8,289 nt of DNA from NCBI GenBank assembly GCA_025351675.1, contig JANXVK010000494.1:1-8289 (forward strand), in the 5' to 3' direction. Below, in pieces: positions 1 through 8,289 of this stretch (position 1 is its first letter; every line of letters starts with the position of its first letter). The notes below the pieces were generated by a model. The model ran no database searches. It saw only the letters and a program-made list of their open reading frames with translations, and was not told the origin of the DNA. Origin of the DNA: Rhizobacter sp. Its GTDB lineage: Bacteria > Pseudomonadota > Gammaproteobacteria > Burkholderiales > Burkholderiaceae_C. The position numbers and the translations under genes are program-made.

Positions 1-65
1 CCTGTGTCTAGCGCATACGTTTCAATCGCATTAAGACAAATGGTGTTCGATCGTGCTCAAGGCGT

Positions 66-398
66 TTGCTCGCGCTTCCCGCGTTCGTGGCGATCGCCGC
101 GTGGGCCGCGCTGACCTGGCATGTGCCGGTATGGGCCGCGCTGATGTATGTCGGCGCCAGCGGGGTCTGCTTTCTGGCCTACGCGCTGGACAAGTCGGCC
201 GCGCGACGCGGCGCTCGGCGCACACCTGAGAGCACCTTGCTGATGCTCGGCCTGCTGGGTGGCTGGCCCGGCGGGCTGCTGGCACAGCAACTGCTGCGGC
301 ACAAGTCGAACAAGGCGTCGTTTCGTGCGGCGTTCTGGGGCACGGTGATGCTGAACGTCGCGGGGTTCTTGCTGGTCGCTTCGAGGCGCTTCGCGTGA
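66..398 (+). CDS. DUF1294 family small integral membrane protein
   Basis: A 110-residue protein of unknown function, placed in DUF1294 by its conserved core. At residues 39-50 there is YALDKSAARRGA, then RTPEST at 52-57, GGWPGG at 65-70, and RHKSNKASFRAAFW at 78-91. Hydrophobic segments at about 3-19, 22-40, 56-74 and 92-105 suggest three or four membrane passes, with the basic loops between them. Many family members carry an N-terminal cold-shock domain; this one has none. The start is uncertain. The frame is open only back to a TAG at 9-11, and the only conventional start codon before the conserved core that keeps the first hydrophobic segment is TTG at 66; GTG at 87 is an alternative. AAGG at 59-62 sits rather too close to the TTG for a good ribosome site. 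It converges on dsbA. The family call is firm, the role unknown. Confidence 0.85.
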   Translation: MLALPAFVAIAAWAALTWHVPVWAALMYVGASGVCFLAYALDKSAARRGARRTPESTLLMLGLLGGWPGGLLAQQLLRHKSNKASFRAAFWGTVMLNVAGFLLVASRRFA

Positions 399-427
399 GC
401 GTGCATTTGGGCTGAAGAACCGCTCAC
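395..427. terminator. Weak inverted repeat between convergent DUF1294 and dsbA genes
   Basis: GTGAGCG at 395-401 pairs perfectly with CGCTCAC at 421-427 across a 19-base loop. The left arm contains the TGA stop of the DUF1294 gene. The placement, at the very end of one gene and facing the end of dsbA, fits a transcription end point, but no T-run follows on either strand and the stem is only 7 bp. It may be chance. The rest of 428-539 shows no gene or clear signal. Confidence 0.25.
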
Positions 428-539
428 TTCGCAATCGCAGCGACGGCCCGCACCACTGGCTGCACTCCGCCCTGCGTGTCGAACGTAGCCTCTGGTCGGA
501 GGTGAACCGCGTCAGGATGCGGGCGCTGGCCGCCGCCGA

Positions 540-1199
540 TCAGGCCTTGGTACGAGCGCGCTGGATCAGGTAGTCGGTGACCGCCATCGCCTGTTCGGAG
601 CCGCCGGCCTGGCCCGGCGACGTCGCCCAGCGGCCCTGAACCGCGATCGAGGGCACGCCGTCGAGCTTGTAGGCGGCCGCCAGCTTCTTCGCGCGGGTCA
701 CGCTGGTGGCGACCGAGAACGAGCTGAACACGCCCGCGAACTTGGCCGCATCGACGCCATTCTTCGCCATCAGCGCGGCGATGTCGGCCGGCTTCTCGAG
801 GAAGTTGCGCTCGATGTGGATCGCGGTGAATACCTTGCGCTGCATCGTCTCGACCAGGCCCATGGTTTCGAGCGAGTAGTAGGTCCGCATCAGGTTCTCG
901 AAATTCATCAGGAACGGCACCGGCACGCGGTGGAAGGCGACGTCGGCCGGCAGTTTTTTGGCCCAGGCCTCGACCGTCGGCTCGAACGCGCTGCAATGCG
1001 GGCAGGCGTACGAAAAGAACTCGAGCACCTCGATCTTGCCCGGCGCGATCGGCGCCACCGGCGGCTCCACTTTCGTGAACTGACGGCCTTCGGCGGGTGC
1101 GTCCTGCGCGGCCACCGGCCCGGCCACGACGAACAGCGAGGATGCGGCGGCGCCGAGGCCGGTGACTGCGAGCTGGGCGGAGAAATCGCGACGGTTCAC
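540..1199 (-). CDS. dsbA: Thiol:disulfide interchange protein DsbA
   Basis: A 219-residue periplasmic oxidoreductase that donates disulfide bonds to exported proteins and would be reoxidised by DsbB in the inner membrane. The thioredoxin-like active site CPHC is at residues 66-69 within EFFSYACPHC, and the cis-proline loop GVPS is at 181-184 (P183). The helical insertion lies between them. The leader has NRRDF at residues 2-6, a hydrophobic stretch to about 27, and a likely cut after A31, giving a twin-arginine look. The start is GTG at 1199: it begins at the leader and has AAGGA 8 bases upstream. The open frame continues 114 codons further upstream, but that part has no recognisable sequence and overlaps the divergent gene. 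Length is normal for the family. It is divergent from the class A PBP gene; its usual argS/SPOR-protein neighbours are not seen here. Confidence 0.95.
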   Translation of the reverse strand: MNRRDFSAQLAVTGLGAAASSLFVVAGPVAAQDAPAEGRQFTKVEPPVAPIAPGKIEVLEFFSYACPHCSAFEPTVEAWAKKLPADVAFHRVPVPFLMNFENLMRTYYSLETMGLVETMQRKVFTAIHIERNFLEKPADIAALMAKNGVDAAKFAGVFSSFSVATSVTRAKKLAAAYKLDGVPSIAVQGRWATSPGQAGGSEQAMAVTDYLIQRARTKA

Positions 1200-1207
1200 G
1201 TTCGAGG

Positions 1208-1212
1208 TCCTT
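1208..1212 (-). promoter_or_regulatory. Ribosome binding site of dsbA (decides the GTG start)
   Basis: On the minus strand AAGGA lies 8 bases before the GTG at 1199. It supports that GTG over any start in the long upstream extension of the same frame. Confidence 0.7.
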
Positions 1213-1222
1213 GTGGTGGGTT

Positions 1223-1246
1223 GCGCCGACAGAGTCGTGTCGGCGC
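1223..1246 (-). promoter_or_regulatory. Perfect 9-bp hairpin in the likely dsbA leader
   Basis: GCGCCGACA at 1223-1231 pairs perfectly with TGTCGGCGC at 1238-1246 around the 6-base loop GAGTCG. It ends 10 bases upstream of the dsbA ribosome site (1208-1212). If transcription starts beyond 1247 it would form a stem in the dsbA 5' leader; otherwise it could be a palindromic protein-binding site between divergent promoters. No convincing -10/-35 pair could be placed on either side, so which role applies is open. No T-run follows, so an intrinsic terminator is unlikely. Confidence 0.45.
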
Positions 1247-1308
1247 TGAAAAGTTCATGCGTTCTGCGCAACAACGCGGCGGCAGCGGGAATGGCTGACC
1301 GGCATTCT

Positions 1309-1334
1309 CCGACAAACGCCCGACAGACCGTCGG
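1309..1334. repeat. 11-bp-spaced direct repeat CCGACARAC with inverted half-site
   Basis: CCGACAAAC at 1309-1317 and CCGACAGAC at 1320-1328 match at 8 of 9 positions and are 11 bp apart, about one helical turn. GTCGG at 1330-1334 is the inverted core of the motif. A further CCGACA is in the hairpin at 1226-1231, and CCGAC recurs at 1367-1371 and 1436-1440. Clustering in the dsbA/PBP divergent region is compatible with a regulator binding site, but no regulator is known for this motif here. Confidence 0.3.
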
Positions 1335-1446
1335 CGCCGCGCTGCACCAGCGTCTGTAATCCCGATCCGACCGGCGCGCGCGCCACACCCTGTCACAGCG
1401 CGAGCCGCGGTTGTGCGACGATTCTGCCCACGCTTCCGACCCCCTC

Positions 1447-3795
1447 ATGCTTCCATCCTCCGACGAGTCTCCAACGCCCGCGGCGCGCCCTTGGCCGCAG
1501 CGCCTGAAGCGCATCGCGCGCTGGCCGGTCTTGACCGCCACCGGCGTGATCGCCGCGACCGCGCTCTACCTGAGCGTGCTGGTCTGGACCACGCCGCAGA
1601 TCGACGCGTTGCGGCGCGCGCAGAACCTGCGGCCGAGTGTGATCCTGTCGAGCGACGGCGAGGTGATCGGCCGCTTCGCAACCGTCTACCAGGCGCCGGT
1701 GAGCTTGAATGACGTGCCGCGCGACTTGATCGACGCGCTGATTTCGACCGAGGATCACCGCTTCCGAGAGCACCACGGCATCGACCCGACGCGCATCGTC
1801 GGATCGGCCTGGGGCATTTTGCACGGCCGGTTCCAGGGCGGCTCGACGATCACGCAGCAGCTCGCGCGCAACCTGTTCCCGCAGGAGATCGGCAACGAGG
1901 TCAGCATCAACCGCAAGCTGCGCGAGGCGATCACCGCGCTGCGCCTTGAGCGCACCAGCACCAAGGACGAGATCCTCGAGAGCTACCTGAACAGCGCACC
2001 GTTCCTTTACAACGTGCGCGGCATCGAGATGGCGGCGCGCACCTATTTCGACAAGCCGGCCGCGCAGCTGGACACCGTGCAATGCGCCACGCTGGTCGGC
2101 ATGCTAAAGGGCACGCAGCGCTACAACCCGGTGCGCAACCCGGAGCGCGCGCGCGAGCGGCGCAACGTCGTGATGGCGCAGATGGTCAAGCACGGCAAGC
2201 TGAAGCCGGCGCGCTACGAGCAGCTGCGCGCGCAGCCGCTGCAGCTCTCGTTCAAGCGACCCGAAGACGGCGACATCGGCCAGGCGCGGCACTTCGTCGC
2301 GCATGTGCGCGAGCAGCTGGTCGAATGGGCCGATGCGCACGATGTCGACCTCGACACCGACGGGCTCGTGATCCGCACCACGCTCGACTCGCGGCTGCAG
2401 CGGATCGCCCAGGACGCGGTCGTGCAACAGGTCGCGCTGCTGCAGCGCATCGCCGGCGAGGAGTGGAGCGACGCGCGGCCGCGCACCGCGCGCATCCGGC
2501 CTGCTGCCTTGTCGTCGTCGTTGTCGACCAAAGGCGATGCGACCGCACCGTTCGCGTATTTCTGGAAGCAGCGCGCCGAGATGCTGCGCGACATGGCACG
2601 CGACACGCCGCAGTTCCGCACCGCGAAGCAGGCAGGTCAGACCGACGCGCAGGCGCTCGACACCGTGCTGGCCGATGCCGACACGATGGCGAAATTGCGC
2701 GCCGACAAGACGCGCCTGTCGGCCGGCTTCATCGCGATCGACCCGACCAGCGGCGCGGTGCGCGCGTGGGTCGGCAGCCCCGATTTTGCACGCGAGCAGT
2801 TCGATCACGTCGCGCAGGCGAAGCGCCAGCCGGGCTCGACCTTCAAACCGTTCGTCTACGGCGCGGCGCTGCAGCGCGGCATGTCGACCGAGCGCCAATA
2901 CCTCGACGGCGCGATCGACATCGCGCTGGCCGACGGCGGCGTCTGGCAGCCGACCGACGGTGGCGGCCCGTCGGGCGAGATGATGACGATGCGTGAAGGT
3001 CTGGTGCAGTCGAAGAACACGATCACCGCGCAGGTCATGCGGGAGGTCGGCGCCGAGGCTGTCGCGAGCTTCGCGCAGGCCGCCGGTGTGCGCGACTCGA
3101 AGCTCGACATGGTGCCGTCGCTCGCGCTCGGCACCAGCCAGGTCACCTTGCTCGAAATGGGCAACGCCTACGCCACGCTGGCATCGCTCGGCGAGCGCCG
3201 CGCGCCGCTGCTGATCGCGCAGATCGCCGACCGCAATGGCAAGGTGCTCGATACCTTCGAGTCCCAACCCGAGCGCGTGCTCGACCAGGTGGTGGTCGAG
3301 AAACTCGTCGACGTGATGCGCGGCGTGGTGCAAACCGGCACCGGTGCGGCGATCCGCGGCGAATGGGGCGTCAGGGGCGATCTGGCCGGCAAGACCGGCA
3401 CGACCCAGAACAACACCGACGGCTGGTTCATGCTGATCAGCCCGAAGCTGGTGGCCGGCGCGTGGGTCGGCTTCAACGATCCGCGCGTGGTGATCCGCAG
3501 CAACTATTGGGGCCAGGGCGGTCACAACGCGTTGCGACTCGTCGGCGCGTTCATGCAGCAGGGCCAGAAGGCGAGGCTGATCGACGCGAAGGCAAGCTTC
3601 CCGCAAGTCGTGCGTGACGCGCCCGAGGCGCCGGCCGAAGCTGCATCGGCCCCGGATGCACCGGCGGCCGTCGACGCCGCCGCCGCGACCATCGCCGGCC
3701 TGCTCGGCCTGCCGCCGCCGGCGCTGCGCGTTGCGCCGACGCCTGCGGAGGCCGCCGCCGAGAAGCAGCAGCGCGACCAAGCGCTGGGCCGTTAG
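1447..3795 (+). CDS. Class A penicillin-binding protein (bifunctional transglycosylase/transpeptidase, PBP1A-like)
   Basis: A 782-residue inner-membrane enzyme that polymerises lipid II into glycan strands and cross-links the stem peptides. After a short cytoplasmic tail there is one membrane anchor at about residues 28-47. The GT51 glycosyltransferase motifs follow in order: EDHRFREHHG at 102-111 (catalytic E102), GGSTITQQ at 131-138, RKLRE at 156-160 (second glutamate E160), KDEILESYLN at 173-182, and RGIEMAARTYF at 191-201. The transpeptidase has STFK at 464-467 (nucleophile S464), SKN at 522-524 and KTGT at 649-652, so both activities look intact. A helical linker of about 100 residues (326-425) separates the domains, and the end, from about 724, is an Ala/Pro-rich tail. 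ATG 1447 is preferred to TTG 1411; neither has a clear ribosome site. Assignment to PBP1A rather than another class A type is by overall form. Confidence 0.95.
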   Translation: MLPSSDESPTPAARPWPQRLKRIARWPVLTATGVIAATALYLSVLVWTTPQIDALRRAQNLRPSVILSSDGEVIGRFATVYQAPVSLNDVPRDLIDALISTEDHRFREHHGIDPTRIVGSAWGILHGRFQGGSTITQQLARNLFPQEIGNEVSINRKLREAITALRLERTSTKDEILESYLNSAPFLYNVRGIEMAARTYFDKPAAQLDTVQCATLVGMLKGTQRYNPVRNPERARERRNVVMAQMVKHGKLKPARYEQLRAQPLQLSFKRPEDGDIGQARHFVAHVREQLVEWADAHDVDLDTDGLVIRTTLDSRLQRIAQDAVVQQVALLQRIAGEEWSDARPRTARIRPAALSSSLSTKGDATAPFAYFWKQRAEMLRDMARDTPQFRTAKQAGQTDAQALDTVLADADTMAKLRADKTRLSAGFIAIDPTSGAVRAWVGSPDFAREQFDHVAQAKRQPGSTFKPFVYGAALQRGMSTERQYLDGAIDIALADGGVWQPTDGGGPSGEMMTMREGLVQSKNTITAQVMREVGAEAVASFAQAAGVRDSKLDMVPSLALGTSQVTLLEMGNAYATLASLGERRAPLLIAQIADRNGKVLDTFESQPERVLDQVVVEKLVDVMRGVVQTGTGAAIRGEWGVRGDLAGKTGTTQNNTDGWFMLISPKLVAGAWVGFNDPRVVIRSNYWGQGGHNALRLVGAFMQQGQKARLIDAKASFPQVVRDAPEAPAEAASAPDAPAAVDAAAATIAGLLGLPPPALRVAPTPAEAAAEKQQRDQALGR

Positions 3796-3805
3796 GCGCG
3801 GTTCG

Positions 3806-4633
3806 TCAGTTCGCCGGCCCGGCCGGTGCGAGGAACAGCGCCGGGTCGACCATCGCGCGATTCAGACTGACCGACCAGTGCAGGTGCGGGCCGGTCGCGC
3901 GGCCGGTCATGCCGACCGCACCGATCGGCGCGCCGGCTGCCACCATGTCGCCGACCGCAACAAAGATCGACGACAGGTGGCAGTACATCGTCAGCAGCCC
4001 GGCGCCGTGGTCGAGCCAGACGGTGCCGCCGTTGAAGAAGTAGTCGCCGGTGTCGATCACGCGGCCGGCCGCGGGTGCCACAACCGGCGTGCCCTGGGGC
4101 GCGGCGATGTCCATGCCGCTGTGCGGATTGCGCGACTGGCCGTTGAACACGCGGCGCAGACCGAACGAGCCGGAGCGCCGGCCGGGCACGGGTGGCGCGA
4201 GCCGCAGCGCCTCTGGCGCAGCCTCGCTGAAGGTCGCAACGACCTGCTTCAGGTGCGCGCTCTCGCGCTCGTAGCGCGCAAGGTCGTCGGGCGCCAGATC
4301 GACCTGCCCGGGCGCGACCTTGAGGCGCTGCTCGGCGTAGTGGAACGGCTTGATCGAAAACGGCAGCGCGCGCTCGGTGCCGCCGCGCCGCACCAGCAGG
4401 CTCGCTTCGCCGGGCGATGCCGCCAGGCCGATGCCCACCAGCGCGAGCCATTGCGAACCCTCGTGCACGACCATCACCGGCACGCCGTTGAAGCTGGCGC
4501 GCGGCGCGTCGGCCGACGCCCCGAGCGCAATCCGTGCGACGCCGCCGGGGGCGAGGCGCTGCTGCGGCAGTTCGATTGCCTGGGCGAACGTGGTGGCGAG
4601 AACGAGGGCGAAGATGGCGGCGAGTCGGTTCAT
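3806..4633 (-). CDS. M23 family (LytM-type) peptidoglycan DD-metalloendopeptidase, secreted
   Basis: A 275-residue zinc peptidase that would cut peptidoglycan cross-bridges or stem peptides in the periplasm. The signal peptide is residues 1-19, ending FAQA before IELPQQ. An N-terminal beta-rich domain (about 20-120) is of the type found before M23 domains in other Gram-negative secreted members. The catalytic domain spans about 150-270. Its zinc ligands are H171 and D175 in HSGMD and H252 in HLHW; the catalytic histidines are H219 in YCHLSS and H250. All are present, so it is predicted active rather than a degenerate activator such as EnvC. ATG at 4633 is chosen because it starts a compact signal peptide; upstream ATGs at 4681 and 4702 are in frame but give an odd leader. 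No start has a good ribosome site. Its 3' end faces the PBP gene across 10 bp. Confidence 0.93.
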   Translation of the reverse strand: MNRLAAIFALVLATTFAQAIELPQQRLAPGGVARIALGASADAPRASFNGVPVMVVHEGSQWLALVGIGLAASPGEASLLVRRGGTERALPFSIKPFHYAEQRLKVAPGQVDLAPDDLARYERESAHLKQVVATFSEAAPEALRLAPPVPGRRSGSFGLRRVFNGQSRNPHSGMDIAAPQGTPVVAPAAGRVIDTGDYFFNGGTVWLDHGAGLLTMYCHLSSIFVAVGDMVAAGAPIGAVGMTGRATGPHLHWSVSLNRAMVDPALFLAPAGPAN

Positions 4634-4780
4634 CGGGTGGGGCAGGTCGAGCAGCTTGGCCGGGTCGGCGCGCCGGATCATGCCGCATCGCCGCGCGAAC
4701 ATTGCGTTACGGACCGGCCGAATGTCGGCCCGGGATTTGCCGTCGCACCCGCGCCGGTCGACCAGCAGCGTCACTCCGAG

Positions 4781-4821
4781 CCGGTTCCGGTGCCGATCGG
4801 GCGCCGGATCGGCCGGTCCGG
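4781..4821. repeat. Imperfect inverted repeat between divergent M23 and lipoprotein genes
   Basis: GCCGATC at 4792-4798 pairs with GATCGGC at 4807-4813 around an 8-base centre containing GGCGCC. Allowing one bulge and a small internal loop, 4781-4790 also pairs with 4814-4821, giving about 14 pairs by hand. It begins 95 and ends 55 bases before the lipoprotein ATG. It could be an operator or leader structure for either gene. High local GC makes chance pairing likely, and no promoter hexamers were found. The remainder of 4634-4875 has no gene that I can support. Confidence 0.3.
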
Positions 4822-4864
4822 GAGTTGCAACCAAGCTGCCGTGCGCCGCAGGCGCTGGCGACTC

Positions 4865-4868
4865 GGAG
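4865..4868 (+). promoter_or_regulatory. Ribosome binding site of the lipoprotein gene
   Basis: GGAG lies 7 bases before the ATG at 4876. It decides this start over the in-frame codons up to 342 bases upstream, and places a proper lipoprotein signal at the N-terminus. Confidence 0.75.
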
Positions 4869-4875
4869 CGTGGCG

Positions 4876-5982
4876 ATGTGGACGATTCAATCCCGATTCT
4901 CGGCCCTCGCCGTGGCCGGTCTGCTCGCCGCCGCCGCGTCGCTGCTCGGTGGCTGCACCACCGCCGGCGTGCTGCTCACGGCCGCTGGCGTCGCGACCGA
5001 CACCAGCGTGACTTGGGAGATCGTCAAGCACCTGCACGGCCGGATGACCGAAGGCGGCGACACGCCGTGCCATCGCCTCGACAGTGTCGAGCGCGCGCTC
5101 AACCCGCGCTGCGGCGCGTTCGTGCCCGGTAGTCTGCTCGCGACGGACTTGCGCCACTCGAAACTGCAGGGCTGCGCGCTGACCGTGGCCGTGCGCGACC
5201 CGCGCTTCTGGCCGGTGCTGCCGGAGCTCATCGCCAAGGGCGCGTTGCCCGAGAGCTGCTCGCAATCGCCGCTGGTCGAGCTGGCGCAATCGGCTGCATC
5301 GTCTGACGGCTGCCCCGACTTTTCGGCCGCGTCGCCGGCGGCGCTGGAGTCGATGCGCTGGCTGGCCCTCGCCGATGCGCGCGCGATTCACCACGACGTG
5401 GTGCGCCTGCTCAGTTGCCCGAGCGCGCTGCGCGCCGGCCTCGATGCGCCGCTCGCGGCCTGGCTCGCGCAGGGCGATCTCGATGTCGGCGCGGTCGGCT
5501 TCGGCCCGCTCGGTGCGCTCCATCCAGACGCGCTCGGCACACCGTTCGCGCTCGCCCTGGAAGCCCGCGGCCACACCGCGCGCGCCGGCCTCGGCGGCTT
5601 CGACGGCGCGCAGCCACGCGGTTTCGAACTCGCGCTGCGCGGCAGCCACTGGGCCGCGCTCGACTGGTGGATCGCCCGCGTGCCCGAACTCGCGAACCGG
5701 GTCCCGCCGGTGCAGCACAACCAGTTGGCGTGGGTGCCGCCCGCGCGGGTGCTGACGCCGAACTTCCTGACGCACTCGGAGAGCCGGGCCGAGATGGTCG
5801 AGTTTCTGCTCGCACGCGGTGCGAACCCGTGGCAGAAACTGCCGCATGACGCCGGCAGCTCTGTGGTGCAGTACGCCCGGATGCTGCAGAGCCCGCAACT
5901 GGTGCTGCTCGATCCGCCGGTCGTGCCAACGGTCCTCGCTGCCACTGCCGCAACCGCAACCGCCGCCGGCCCGGGCCAGTAG
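4876..5982 (+). CDS. Uncharacterised lipoprotein with ankyrin-like C-terminal segment
   Basis: A 368-residue predicted lipoprotein. The leader is residues 1-26 with lipobox LGGC, so C27 would be lipidated after cleavage; TTAG follows, without an Asp at +2, which favours outer-membrane sorting by the E. coli rule. The mature part has six more cysteines (C65, C79, C100, C128, C146, C181), all in the first half, an even number compatible with three disulfides. Helix-rich repeats with phrases such as PVLPELIAKGALP (113-125) and EMVEFLLARGANPW (306-319) resemble ankyrin units, the second most clearly. The tail after 348 is Ala/Thr-rich and probably disordered. I recognise no enzymatic motif, and the function is unknown. 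It is 53 bp upstream of the GAF gene on the same strand, so the two may be cotranscribed. The lipoprotein call is good; the ankyrin resemblance is weaker. Confidence 0.8.
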   Translation: MWTIQSRFSALAVAGLLAAAASLLGGCTTAGVLLTAAGVATDTSVTWEIVKHLHGRMTEGGDTPCHRLDSVERALNPRCGAFVPGSLLATDLRHSKLQGCALTVAVRDPRFWPVLPELIAKGALPESCSQSPLVELAQSAASSDGCPDFSAASPAALESMRWLALADARAIHHDVVRLLSCPSALRAGLDAPLAAWLAQGDLDVGAVGFGPLGALHPDALGTPFALALEARGHTARAGLGGFDGAQPRGFELALRGSHWAALDWWIARVPELANRVPPVQHNQLAWVPPARVLTPNFLTHSESRAEMVEFLLARGANPWQKLPHDAGSSVVQYARMLQSPQLVLLDPPVVPTVLAATAATATAAGPGQ

Positions 5983-6023
5983 CACACCGCCGACACCGCC
6001 GCCCTGGAATCTCGGGCAATCAC

Positions 6024-6028
6024 GGAGG
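6024..6028 (+). promoter_or_regulatory. Ribosome binding site of the GAF gene
   Basis: GGAGG, a full-strength Shine-Dalgarno core, lies 7 bases before the ATG at 6036 and fixes this start. Confidence 0.8.
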
Positions 6029-6495
6029 CGCGGGCATGATCGAGCGGGACCGAGCCGAGGCGGCGCGACAGGCGGGGCTCGATGCTTACGCGATCATCGA
6101 CACGCTCGAAGAACAGGCGTACGACGACCTGACGCGGATGGCGGCGGAGCTTTTCAAAACGCCGATCGCGATCATCGCCTTTCTCGACCGCGACCGCAGC
6201 TGCTTCAAGCCGCGCATCGGCATCGAGGCCAAGCAGGCGCCGCGCGAGTTCGCGCTCTGCGAGCACCTGATCCTGAAACCGGGTGAGGTGCTGGTCGTCA
6301 ACGACGCTTCCACGGACGATCGGTTCCGCGCCAACCCGCTCGTCGTCGGCGATCCGAACATCCGCTTCTACGTCGGCGCGCCTTTGGTCTCGCCCTCAGG
6401 CCAAACGCTGGGCGCGATCTGTGCCGTCGACACGCAGCCGCGCGAGACCGATGCCGCACAGATCGAGATGCTGCAGTTCCTGGCGCAGCAGGTGG

Positions 6496-8289
<1,794 letters not shown>

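Noticed and set aside
424..996. A 190-codon minus-strand frame running past the dsbA stop
   Set aside because: It overlaps dsbA in a shifted frame with Arg/Gly-rich composition. The part beyond 540 is too short to show a domain.
1355..1360. TGTAAT resembling a -10 box before the PBP gene
   Set aside because: No acceptable -35 hexamer exists at 15-19 bases upstream, so a promoter cannot be supported.
1373..1384. 12-bp palindrome GGCGCGCGCGCC
   Set aside because: An alternating GC run of this length is common by chance at this composition.
1200..1541. 114-codon N-terminal extension of the dsbA frame
   Set aside because: It has no recognisable protein sequence, overlaps the PBP start, and the GTG at 1199 has a good ribosome site and starts a leader peptide.
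2104..3780. A 558-codon open frame on the minus strand, inside the PBP gene
   Set aside because: It is antisense to a gene with all GT51 and transpeptidase motifs. Its translation is Arg/His/Leu-rich without any family signature, as expected from high-GC antisense frames.
4534..4875. Upstream extension of the lipoprotein frame
   Set aside because: It overlaps the M23 gene and is Arg-rich; a GGAG site and lipobox leader support ATG 4876.
3614..5011. A 465-codon plus-strand frame across the PBP tail and the M23 gene
   Set aside because: It is antisense to an M23 peptidase with complete active-site residues, and its translation is low-complexity Arg/Pro/Ala.
5388..6266. Minus-strand frame of 292 codons opposite the lipoprotein and GAF genes
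   Set aside because: It is antisense to two genes with clear ribosome sites and matches no family I recognise.

Overview
The window is GC-rich chromosomal DNA that reads like a member of the Burkholderiales (Betaproteobacteria). The reasons are the strong GC bias at third codon positions, a GlnS of betaproteobacterial type with an ITSKR signature, and an arginine-pair leader on a DsbA-like oxidoreductase. Genus cannot be fixed from sequence alone. There is no mobile element, CRISPR array, tRNA or rRNA, and the gene density and composition are those of ordinary core genome.

Layout from left to right: (1) a small DUF1294 membrane protein (66-398, +) starting from a TTG beside an AT-rich edge; (2) a periplasmic thiol:disulfide oxidoreductase, dsbA (540-1199, -); (3) a 247-bp divergent intergenic region with a perfect 9-bp stem and repeated CCGAC motifs; (4) a bifunctional class A penicillin-binding protein (1447-3795, +); (5) tail-to-tail with it after 10 bp, an M23 (LytM-type) peptidoglycan endopeptidase (3806-4633, -); (6) a 242-bp divergent intergenic region with an imperfect hairpin; (7) a probable two-gene unit of an uncharacterised, cysteine-rich lipoprotein with an ankyrin-like tail (4876-5982, +) and a stand-alone GAF-domain protein (6036-6548, +); (8) glutaminyl-tRNA synthetase, glnS (6496-8289, -), whose start lies beyond the right edge. 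No gene-free stretch exceeds 300 bp.

Most of the genes serve the cell envelope: peptidoglycan synthesis (class A PBP), cleavage (M23), periplasmic disulfide formation (DsbA) and a disulfide-candidate lipoprotein. Divergent and convergent orientations argue against one operon, so the link is thematic.

I found no convincing previously undescribed system. The best specific observation is at the 3' end of glnS. The frame runs 23 residues past the usual KDSWG end and overlaps the GAF gene by 53 bp. Removing one base from a six-G run would restore a stop immediately after KDSWG, inside the loop of a strong hairpin, which suggests a recent indel or a sequencing error.
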